A DNA stretch of 6,085 bases from positions 1 to 6,085 of the forward strand of contig CAIRSV010000195.1 in NCBI GenBank assembly GCA_903881265.1, given 5' to 3'. Below, in pieces: positions 1 to 4,985 of the stretch. Made by a program: the position numbers and the translations under genes. The stretch's first letter is position 1, and each line of letters starts with the position of its first letter. The notes beneath the pieces are model-generated. The model had not been told where the DNA came from. It worked only from the letters and a program-made list of their open reading frames with translations, and did no database searches. The stretch is from an uncultured Bacteroidota bacterium. Lineage in GTDB: Bacteria > Bacteroidota > Bacteroidia > Chitinophagales > Chitinophagaceae.

Positions 1-857
1 AAATTCAACAAATAATCGGCCTTATCAAAATATTCCCTTAAAGGCTTTAAAGTTGACTTCCAGCCCGCACCATCGGTTATCCAAATGAATTCAATGCTTT
101 GCTTATTCCAATAACGATTCATTTCAATATATTCTGTAGCCGTTGATTTGAGTTTTGACCCACCACCGCCATAAAAATTACATTCAATAAAAAATAGTTT
201 CCCTTTTTTATTAATTGCAAAATCTAAATTTCTTGATGATTTATCTACAACAATATCAATATTCCACTCAGCTTTTATCTTTTTTGCATTTGCTTGAGCC
301 ATATATTGCAGGCCTAAGTTTTGGCAGGTATCAGATACAAATTCTTCAACGAGGCTCTCCATTAATGTTCCACCTCTGTTCTTTCTGCCATTACTATCTA
401 AACCTACTTCTACACCTGTTGCATAATCAACAAAGTTTTTGATTTGCTTATTCAAAATCAAATCTCCAAAACCAGTTTTAATTACAAATTCTACGATATC
501 ATTGATCTCTGAATCTGTATATTCAAAATGAAAAAAGTTTAGATTTTTATACTTAAAGTTTTTTGAATCGATAAGCACGTCTATTACCCCTTCTCTTACG
601 GCCAATAAAGTTGGAATTGCTTTAATAGCATCTGGATATTTTTTAAATAAATCAAATGCTTCTTTTTCTAAATTGTCTTTGCCAATTAGATAATTCAAAA
701 TGTTTAATTCTTTTTCAAACATTTTGACATTGATTATAACTTTTTCCCAGTTTACAAAGTAATCCCAACGTGTTATTTTTTCTTTAAAGCTTTGCGTTAT
801 TTTATCGAAAAGCAAATCTTCATTTTGCAGGTTAAGCAGGTTGCAAAGCTTGTTCAT
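1..857 (-). CDS. DpnII/MboI-family type II restriction endonuclease, 3' end cut by window edge
   Basis: Reading the minus strand from the ATG at 857 gives 285 uninterrupted codons that run off the left edge. The family cleaves DNA at unmethylated GATC; the specificity here is inferred from family resemblance and from the neighbouring Dam-like methyltransferase. Visible marks are a conserved GLDSNGRKNRGG block at residues 152-163, followed by the acidic helix TLMESLVEEF. A PD-(D/E)xK-like core follows: Asp212 in NLDFAI, then FFIECNFYGGGGSKLKST at about 222-239 with Glu225 and Asn227. The usual catalytic Lys position is Asn, which I recall as normal for DpnII relatives. DpnII itself is about 288 residues, so only a short C-terminal piece should be missing. 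The start overlaps the methyltransferase end by 26 bases in another frame and has no Shine-Dalgarno site, which suggests translational coupling. The protein is intact as far as it can be seen. Confidence 0.9.
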   Translation of the reverse strand, partial: MNKLCNLLNLQNEDLLFDKITQSFKEKITRWDYFVNWEKVIINVKMFEKELNILNYLIGKDNLEKEAFDLFKKYPDAIKAIPTLLAVREGVIDVLIDSKNFKYKNLNFFHFEYTDSEINDIVEFVIKTGFGDLILNKQIKNFVDYATGVEVGLDSNGRKNRGGTLMESLVEEFVSDTCQNLGLQYMAQANAKKIKAEWNIDIVVDKSSRNLDFAINKKGKLFFIECNFYGGGGSKLKSTATEYIEMNRYWNKQSIEFIWITDGAGWKSTLKPLREYFDKADYLLN

Positions 858-1752
858 AGTTATAGTTTGTAATTAGTAGTTCATTTAATTCTCCTCTTTT
901 TTCAGGATTTGCATTTATACTTCTTCTTGCTTTTACTCTTGAAATAGAAAATTCTGAATAGATTTCATCAAAGAAATTGTCGTTTGTGTCTTTCCCTTTC
1001 ACGTCTGAATTACTTAACATCCATTTGTGACCTTGCTTTTCAAGTTTTGAGCAAAAATTTCTAAGCCTTATTTGTTCTTCATCATTGAATTCATCTTTTG
1101 CGTAGGAATTAAAACTAGAAGTATTACTCAAAGGTTTGTATGGCGGATCGAAATAGAAAAAGGAATTAGTTGTTGCTTCTTTTAATGTCTCTTCATAATC
1201 GCCACAAAGTATTTCAACTTTTTGCAATGCATCACTTACAGCTAAAATATTTTGCTCGTCACAGATAGTTGGTTTCTTATAACTGCCCATTGGCACATTA
1301 TAGCCATTACTTTTATTTACTCTGTATAAACCGTTAAAACAAGTACGGTTGAGGAAAATAAACAAAGCGGCTTGTCCGCTTTGTTCTTCTTTTCTTGTGT
1401 TGTACAATTCTCTTTTTTTGTAATAGTATTCCTTTTTTTCTTCATCTTTTCCGTCAAGATTGTGATATTCATTTTGAAGAATTTGAAGTATAGAAATAAG
1501 TTCTTTTGGCTTTGAAGCTATGATTCTATATGTATTAATCAAATCAGCGTTTATGTCGTTAATAACAGCTTTTTCCAGTTTTGGAAAATTGTCAAGCATC
1601 CAAAATAAAATTGCACCGCTACCAACAAATGGTTCAACGTATGTGAATTTTTTGTTAGTGATTTCAAAAGGCAACGATCTTTCAATTTCATTAATTAGTT
1701 GGGTTTTTCCTCCTGCCCATTTTAAAAATGGTTTTGCTATTCCGATTTTCAT
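832..1752 (-). CDS. dam: Dam/DpnM-like DNA adenine N6-methyltransferase (D12 class)
   Basis: This 306-residue protein transfers a methyl group from S-adenosylmethionine to adenine N6, most likely within GATC, and so protects host DNA from the endonuclease encoded next to it. The order of motifs is that of the alpha group. FLKWAGGKTQL at residues 9-19 and EPFVGSGA at 40-47 form the cofactor site, and NDIN at 65-68 is the acidic strand. FLNRTCFNGLYRVNKSNG at about 133-150 is typical of the Dam/DpnM target-recognition region. DPPY at 202-205 is the catalytic motif. The length is near that of DpnM and Dam (about 280-300). The ATG at 1752 overlaps the stop of the upstream regulator as ATGA. The stop lies 26 bases inside the endonuclease gene. 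I see no second, DpnA-like methyltransferase in the window. GATC specificity is inferred rather than read from the sequence. Confidence 0.93.
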   Translation of the reverse strand: MKIGIAKPFLKWAGGKTQLINEIERSLPFEITNKKFTYVEPFVGSGAILFWMLDNFPKLEKAVINDINADLINTYRIIASKPKELISILQILQNEYHNLDGKDEEKKEYYYKKRELYNTRKEEQSGQAALFIFLNRTCFNGLYRVNKSNGYNVPMGSYKKPTICDEQNILAVSDALQKVEILCGDYEETLKEATTNSFFYFDPPYKPLSNTSSFNSYAKDEFNDEEQIRLRNFCSKLEKQGHKWMLSNSDVKGKDTNDNFFDEIYSEFSISRVKARRSINANPEKRGELNELLITNYNYEQALQPA

Positions 1753-2039
1753 ATTAATGTTTTTAAAATGGTTTTTGCCTTGTTTAATCCTTGCATTGCA
1801 AATGGGTCGTTTTCAATTGTGTCTAGAAGCTTGTCACTTAGCCAAAGGGTTAAAAGTTCTTCCTCTGTCGCGTTGTAAAATTTAGCAAGTTTAATTACTT
1901 GTTCTCTGGTCAGTCGTCTTTCGCCTCGTTCAATTTTACTAATTAAAGCGGTGTCCATTTCGAGATGAGCAGCAACCTGTCGAAGTAGTAAACTCTTCGA
2001 TTCTCTTATTGTCCTTATTTTTTCTCCTAGTGAATTCAT
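1749..2039 (-). CDS. Small XRE-type HTH regulator of the restriction-modification operon
   Basis: This 96-residue protein has an N-terminal Cro/CI-type helix-turn-helix. The fold starts at LGEKIRTIRESK (4-15). The first HTH helix is around LLRQVAAHLEM (18-28) and the recognition helix around DTALISKIERGER (29-41), followed by LTREQVIKLAKFY. The C-terminal 35 residues have no motif I recognise and may mediate dimerisation. It is the first gene of the operon and its TGA overlaps the methyltransferase ATG by 4 bases. By analogy with controller (C) proteins of type II systems, it probably tunes methyltransferase and endonuclease expression, perhaps by binding its own promoter, where a direct repeat is present at 2053-2073. 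It is somewhat longer than classic C proteins (about 80 residues). Its role as activator, repressor or both is unknown. Confidence 0.85.
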   Translation of the reverse strand: MNSLGEKIRTIRESKSLLLRQVAAHLEMDTALISKIERGERRLTREQVIKLAKFYNATEEELLTLWLSDKLLDTIENDPFAMQGLNKAKTILKTLI

Positions 2040-2052
2040 TGTACAAAGTTTG

Positions 2053-2073
2053 ATTTGTCAATATTTGTCAAAT
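2053..2073. promoter_or_regulatory. Candidate operator: direct repeat ATTTGTCAA twice, 10-base period
   Basis: On the plus strand ATTTGTCAA occurs at 2053-2061 and again at 2063-2071, one helical turn apart. The second copy extends to ATTTGTCAAAT (2063-2073), a dyad around a single T. A further small dyad, CAAAGTTTG, lies at 2044-2052. The block sits 14 to 34 bases upstream of the regulator start and overlaps the candidate -7 box, the layout expected of an autoregulatory site. Binding is inferred from position and symmetry only. Confidence 0.45.
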
Positions 2074-2076
2074 GTA
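2069..2076 (-). promoter_or_regulatory. Candidate -7 box (TACATTTG) of the restriction-modification operon
   Basis: The minus strand reads TACATTTG, a full match to the Bacteroidota -7 consensus TAnnTTTG, about 30 bases before the regulator ATG at 2039. No TTG is found at the usual 19-21 base distance upstream; the nearest one is about 36 bases away. The promoter may therefore be weak, depend on an activator, or be wrongly assigned. Confidence 0.4.
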
Positions 2077-2144
2077 ACCAAAATAATTCTTCCGTTGTCT
2101 TTTATTAGTCGTCAATTTATTCACAGTCTGGGTGCGTTGGGAAA

Positions 2145-2210
2145 ATTTTAGCTCTTTTGGTTTTGCGAAGGGTCGGCTGTCGTGTCGGGCAAAACCAAAT
2201 GTGCTAAAAT
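2145..2210. repeat. Long imperfect inverted repeat, 22-base arms with 22-base loop
   Basis: The left arm (2145-2166) and right arm (2189-2210) are reverse complements at 20 of 22 positions. Each arm contains ATTTTAGC and TTGGTTTTGC or their complements. The loop at 2167-2188 is G-rich. A separate imperfect direct repeat, GGTCGGCTGTC (2171-2181) and GGTTGGCTGTC (2215-2225), interleaves with the structure. It lies between the 3' end of the saccharopine dehydrogenase-like gene and the 5' end of the restriction-modification operon. It could act as a factor-independent terminator or attenuator, or be a dispersed intergenic repeat marking the edge of an inserted module. No transposase or clear attachment-site signature accompanies it. 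Confidence 0.7.
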
Positions 2211-2238
2211 GTGCGGTTGGCTGTCTTTTTACAATGAG

Positions 2239-2257
2239 GCATAACTATTCGCTATGC
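2239..2257 (-). terminator. Short hairpin overlapping the stop codon of the saccharopine dehydrogenase-like gene
   Basis: The minus-strand RNA would fold GCATAGC with GTTATGC around the loop GAATA. This makes seven pairs, one of them G-U. The stem begins in the last codons of the gene and includes its TAG. The following bases are not U-rich, so it is a weak terminator candidate at best. The larger inverted repeat downstream (2145-2210) may do that job instead. Confidence 0.3.
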
Positions 2258-3583
2258 GTAATACTCTTCAGAAAACTCAATTCCAAAAGTAGCTAGTTCT
2301 TTCAACACAGGTTTGTACACTTCTTTCATAATTGGAATTTGCACTCCAACAAGATTTTTTATCTTACCTGTCAATAACAGCTTGGCAAATATTGCCATAG
2401 GAAGGCCTACAGTTTTAGCCATTGCGGTATACGTTTTATCTTCGCCTTTTACGATCAAGGTACTTGATAAACGTGTTTCTATATTTTTTCTCGCATAATC
2501 AAATTCATGCCGCATAACAACCATATCTTTATCATAGTCTTCGATCTTCCATTTTTCTTCCATACGCTGAAGTAGAATATCGGCGCTACTCATCTCTCCT
2601 GCTAGATTAATCTTGTCGTTGTTAAACAAACCGAGCCAATCGATCAGATTTATGACAAGATCTTTTTCCTTTGGGGTAATGTTTCTTATTTTGTCAGAGG
2701 GATTGTTTCCTTCGACAGCCTTTGTAGCATACATAAACCAATCGTAGTAGGTTAATCCTGCATCGGTAAATTTCATATCCTCTGTTGTCAGTCCCAACTG
2801 AATAATCGTATTCCATCCCAAACAAAATTCTTCATAACGAAATGTCGCTCTGAGCATCGTTTTAACCTGCTCAAGACCGTAATAATTTCTGTAATTCAAA
2901 CTATCTCTATTGGCATACGCTGCCAAATTACCCAAGCCAGGCACTTTAATCAATTCGTACTGATTGAATAAATCCGAATAATCGAATTTCTTCTCAATGC
3001 CGTTATCCATAAAATGGGCTCCAGACTTTCCCGCATTTAAAATATTCCTTGCATTCCACGATATCTTGTAATGCCAAGGATTGTTATCGCTTTCAGGAGC
3101 TACTAATCCGCCGCAATATGATTTAAAAGAAGATATATCGGCACCAAGTCGTTCGATCTCATCAATAATCTTCATCGCGCTCATATGGTCGATGCCTGGA
3201 TCAAGCCCTATTTCATTCATAAACAATAAACCTGCATTGCGGGCATCAATATGTAAACTTTTTATTTCCTCAGACAGGTAGGACGCCGTAATTAAATTTT
3301 TGCGAAGTTCAATGCAATCTTTTGCCACAATAAAATGAAGCGAAGGTGGAAGTAAGGAAATGACTAAATCGGCTTGCCCTATTTGTCTTTTTCTGAGTAA
3401 GTCTTCGTGAATATCCAATTGCACGGCTCTTCCGAATGAATGGTCTCCGATTTTAGCCAGGGCTGCGTTCAGGTTTGAATCGGCCACCGTAACCTGCCAA
3501 AATTGCTTTAAGGAACAATCTAACAAGTATTTTATAAGATATGATGATGACTTTCCAGCACCGAACACCAAAATATTGGTCAT
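2252..3583 (-). CDS. Saccharopine dehydrogenase family protein (saccharopine reductase-like)
   Basis: This 443-residue, probably cytosolic protein resembles the NADP-dependent, glutamate-forming saccharopine dehydrogenase (yeast Lys9, about 446 residues), which interconverts saccharopine with aminoadipate semialdehyde plus glutamate in lysine metabolism. The N-terminal Rossmann dinucleotide site is ILVFGAGKSSSYL (4-16), with an acidic VADSN at the end of the second strand (33-37). DLVISLLPPSLH (72-83) and NEIGLDPGIDHMSAM (123-137) follow. SYCGGLVAPESDNNPWHYK begins at 155 and matches the substrate-domain signature. The C-terminal half is alpha/beta and ends in a return to the Rossmann domain. 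No other lysine-pathway gene is present, so the physiological direction cannot be told. A related dehydrogenase such as carboxynorspermidine dehydrogenase is possible but fits the SDNxxxxYKxSW motif less well. It is transcribed divergently from the lipoprotein-ytxJ pair. Confidence 0.85.
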   Translation of the reverse strand: MTNILVFGAGKSSSYLIKYLLDCSLKQFWQVTVADSNLNAALAKIGDHSFGRAVQLDIHEDLLRKRQIGQADLVISLLPPSLHFIVAKDCIELRKNLITASYLSEEIKSLHIDARNAGLLFMNEIGLDPGIDHMSAMKIIDEIERLGADISSFKSYCGGLVAPESDNNPWHYKISWNARNILNAGKSGAHFMDNGIEKKFDYSDLFNQYELIKVPGLGNLAAYANRDSLNYRNYYGLEQVKTMLRATFRYEEFCLGWNTIIQLGLTTEDMKFTDAGLTYYDWFMYATKAVEGNNPSDKIRNITPKEKDLVINLIDWLGLFNNDKINLAGEMSSADILLQRMEEKWKIEDYDKDMVVMRHEFDYARKNIETRLSSTLIVKGEDKTYTAMAKTVGLPMAIFAKLLLTGKIKNLVGVQIPIMKEVYKPVLKELATFGIEFSEEYYA

Positions 3584-3617
3584 TGAATTTCTTGATTTTA
3601 TTTCTGAATAAATAATC

Positions 3618-3625
3618 TACATTTG
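3618..3625 (+). promoter_or_regulatory. -7 box (TACATTTG) of the lipoprotein-ytxJ pair
   Basis: TACATTTG on the plus strand matches TAnnTTTG and lies 31 bases before the lipoprotein ATG. The nearest upstream TTG is at 3592-3594, 23 bases away, which is longer than the usual 19-21. The box directly abuts the -7 box of the opposite promoter (3626-3633). Confidence 0.5.
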
Positions 3626-3654
3626 CAAAGATATATCTATAAAAATATTAACAA
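3626..3654 (-). promoter_or_regulatory. Promoter of the saccharopine dehydrogenase-like gene
   Basis: On the minus strand TTG (3654-3652) is followed after 18 bases by TATCTTTG (3633-3626), a good match to the Bacteroidota pattern TTG-N19-TAnnTTTG. The start of transcription would fall near 3619, leaving a leader of roughly 35 bases before the ATG at 3583. The -33 element lies immediately before the start codon of the divergent lipoprotein gene at 3657. Confidence 0.6.
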
Positions 3655-3656
3655 GA

Positions 3657-3785
3657 ATGAAAAAGAATACATTCAAAATTATTTTGTCTGCTTCCTTGGT
3701 AGTCATCCTATTCAGCTCATGTGCATCTCAAAAAAAGTACGGCTGCCCTAACCATATGTCAATCTCTAAATTATTCGGATTATAA
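3657..3785 (+). CDS. 42-residue small lipoprotein of unknown function
   Basis: The ATG at 3657 opens a 42-codon frame ending in TAA at 3783-3785. It begins with a lysine-rich n-region (MKKNTFK), then a hydrophobic stretch (IILSASLVVILF) and a lipobox LFSSC. Cys22 is the predicted lipid-modified residue. The mature part is only 21 residues (CASQKKYGCP, then NHMSISKLFGL), with a second cysteine at residue 30 in a GCP motif. It would be anchored in the inner or outer membrane. I do not recognise a named family. It lies 13 bases before ytxJ on the same strand, so the two are probably co-transcribed. The clear lipoprotein signal, the -7 box in front and the tight spacing argue that it is a real gene despite its size. 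Confidence 0.75.
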   Translation: MKKNTFKIILSASLVVILFSSCASQKKYGCPNHMSISKLFGL

Positions 3786-3798
3786 ATCAAGCTTCGCT

Positions 3799-4131
3799 AT
3801 GGAATGGAAAACACTCTCCGGTTCTGAACAAATAGATCAAATTATCCAGGAAAGTTTTCTGAAACCTGTGGCTATTTTCAAACACAGCACACGCTGTTCT
3901 ATTAGTCATATGGCTAAAGGACGTTTGGAAAGAGACTTGGCCCCTGAAGGCATTGATTTTTATTATCTTGATTTGCTAAACTATAGGCCTCTTTCTACTC
4001 TATTGTCAGAAAAGTTTTCAGTACATCACGAATCCCCTCAGATTTTACTCATCAAAAATGGCGAATGCATTTACGATGAAAGTCATAGTGGCATTGATAT
4101 GCAAGGAATTGTAGACGAAGCCACCGCTTAA
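3799..4131 (+). CDS. ytxJ: Bacillithiol system redox-active protein YtxJ
   Basis: This 110-residue thioredoxin-fold protein belongs to the YtxJ/DUF2847 family, linked by phylogenetic distribution to bacillithiol and thought to act as a monothiol bacilliredoxin. The diagnostic segment is AIFKHSTRCSISHMAKGRLER (residues 25-45), in which Cys33 is the presumed active cysteine in a Cys-x-x-Ser arrangement. A cis-proline-type ESPQILLIKNGECIYDESHSGI segment follows at about 78-99. I chose the ATG at 3799, which gives the usual family N-terminus (MEWKTL). The longer frame back to a GTG at 3721 would overlap most of the upstream lipoprotein gene. The 3' end overlaps the convergent folB gene by four bases. 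No bacillithiol biosynthesis gene is in the window. Bacillithiol use fits a Bacteroidota host. Confidence 0.88.
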   Translation: MEWKTLSGSEQIDQIIQESFLKPVAIFKHSTRCSISHMAKGRLERDLAPEGIDFYYLDLLNYRPLSTLLSEKFSVHHESPQILLIKNGECIYDESHSGIDMQGIVDEATA

Positions 4132-4487
4132 CCTATGTTGTAACACTGCTCGATACTCACTTCGCTGCTCTCAATTTCATAACCCAAAGGCGGGTTATTT
4201 TTTTTGGCAGACACCCAAACATATTCAATGTGCGGATAAGTTGCCTTGATAGCAGCGGCTATTGATTGCACTAATTCCTCTAACAGAGGCCTTGTCTGCT
4301 CAAATTGACCTCTTACGATATGCAATAATCCTTCATAATTGACTGAATTCTCCAATACTATTATTTCTTTATCTGAGGGAATACCCACTTTTACGTTAAG
4401 GATAAAGTAATTACCAAGAATACGCTCCTCTTCATAAAAGCCGTGATAGCCAAACAGTTTGATTGTATGTAAGGAAATGTATAAGAT
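4128..4487 (-). CDS. folB: Dihydroneopterin aldolase, with an ATC codon at the expected start
   Basis: FolB converts 7,8-dihydroneopterin to 6-hydroxymethyl-dihydropterin and glycolaldehyde in folate synthesis. Taking 4487 as residue 1 gives 119 residues, the usual size (B. subtilis FolB about 120). FGYHGFYEEERILG (12-25) matches the conserved N-terminal motif. Glu21, Tyr51 (SVNYEG), Glu70 (PLLEEL) and Lys96 (KKNNPPLGY) line up with the residues I recall as important in the S. aureus enzyme. The in-frame stop upstream is TAA at 4499-4497. Between it and residue 34 there is no ATG, GTG or TTG. ATC at 4487-4485 falls exactly where the family initiator Met is expected, and an ATT follows at 4478-4476. 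A GTG start at 4388 would remove the N-terminal motif and Glu21 and is unlikely. So the gene uses a rare start, has lost its start, or carries a sequence error. It is 18 bases downstream of a lipoprotein gene, probably on the same transcript. Confidence 0.8.
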   Translation of the reverse strand: MLYISLHTIKLFGYHGFYEEERILGNYFILNVKVGIPSDKEIIVLENSVNYEGLLHIVRGQFEQTRPLLEELVQSIAAAIKATYPHIEYVWVSAKKNNPPLGYEIESSEVSIEQCYNIG

Positions 4488-4505
4488 AAGAAGTGATTAG
4501 ACTGA

Positions 4506-4835
4506 TTAAGGAAGAACGACCACTCGTTTGATGGCTTCATACTCATTCACAAAGCCATCATTACTGACAAAAAGGCGAACTGTAACGGTATCTAATCCCG
4601 TTGGAATAAAATAGACGGTTGGATCATTGCTACTACCTCCGCCCGGCATTACCCAACGTTGTTTGGTATAATGTTTAGAACAATTAACCAGTGGCAACGT
4701 ATCGTTGAGATGAATCGTCACCAGATCGCCTACAGAAATAGCTGATTCAGTGCAAATCATTGGCACAGGCTCACCTTTGCGTTTACAAGCAATAAATAAA
4801 AGGCTCAGCGAAAGTATAAGAAAGAGTTGCTTCAT
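4506..4835 (-). CDS. Small lipoprotein with PKD-like beta-sandwich region
   Basis: This 109-residue protein has a type II signal peptide (MKQLFLILSLSLLFIAC) with Cys17 as the predicted lipid attachment site, followed by KRK. The mature part (about 92 residues) is beta-rich. Segments such as VGDLVTIHLN (35-44), KQRWVMPGG (58-66), and TVTVRLFVSNDGFVNEYEA (83-101) resemble a PKD/Ig-like domain with its closing DTVTVRLFV strand. Two further cysteines, Cys28 and Cys52, could form a disulfide. It would sit on the periplasmic or outer face of the envelope. No specific function can be assigned. It is preceded by a well-formed promoter and followed after 18 bases by folB in the same reading frame, separated by two in-frame TAA codons (4508-4506 and 4499-4497). 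Confidence 0.8.
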   Translation of the reverse strand: MKQLFLILSLSLLFIACKRKGEPVPMICTESAISVGDLVTIHLNDTLPLVNCSKHYTKQRWVMPGGGSSNDPTVYFIPTGLDTVTVRLFVSNDGFVNEYEAIKRVVVLP

Positions 4836-4985
4836 AAATTTTAGTACCTAAAGTGTATCAACAAATGTAATTCGATTTTTTGAGGCTACAAAGTATGACG
4901 TCAATATTCTACGATTCGCGATGTCAGTTGTCAGTTGTGGGTTACACGATGGCAATACCTTCCAATGAGTAAAAAAAATCAATGT
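4836..4985. other. Intergenic region between the bestrophin gene and the lipoprotein gene
   Basis: Apart from the promoter at 4862-4892 this stretch holds a short tandem repeat: GTCAGTT at 4923-4929 and 4930-4936, with a degenerate third copy GTGGGTT at 4937-4943. A run of T on the minus strand (about 4979-4971) follows the bestrophin stop but has no convincing stem before it, so a terminator cannot be claimed. No reading frame here looks coding. Confidence 0.5.
4862..4892 (-). promoter_or_regulatory. Bacteroidota-type promoter for the lipoprotein-folB pair
   Basis: On the minus strand TTTG (4892-4889) is followed after exactly 19 bases by TACATTTG (4869-4862), a full match to the Bacteroidota housekeeping pattern. 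Transcription would begin near 4855, giving a leader of about 20 bases before the ATG at 4835. This is the clearest promoter in the window. Confidence 0.75.

Noticed and set aside
215..442. 75-codon plus-strand open frame
   Set aside because: Lies wholly antisense to the DpnII-family endonuclease gene, which has clear family motifs in the other frame.
1520..1885. 121-codon plus-strand open frame
   Set aside because: Antisense across the methyltransferase and regulator genes; no domain or promoter of its own.
2131..2245. Integron attC site in the repeat-rich gap
   Set aside because: No proper GTTRRRY/RYYYAAC pair is positioned at the ends of the structure and no integrase gene is present.
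2313..3281. Two short plus-strand open frames (2313-2498, 3081-3281)
   Set aside because: Both are shadows inside the saccharopine dehydrogenase-like gene and have no recognisable features.
3721..3798. GTG-initiated N-terminal extension of ytxJ
   Set aside because: It would overlap the 42-residue lipoprotein gene in another frame and adds residues unlike the family; the ATG at 3799 gives the standard length.
4128..4388. folB as an 86-residue protein starting at GTG 4388
   Set aside because: It would lack the conserved YHG motif and Glu21, both encoded in frame just upstream.
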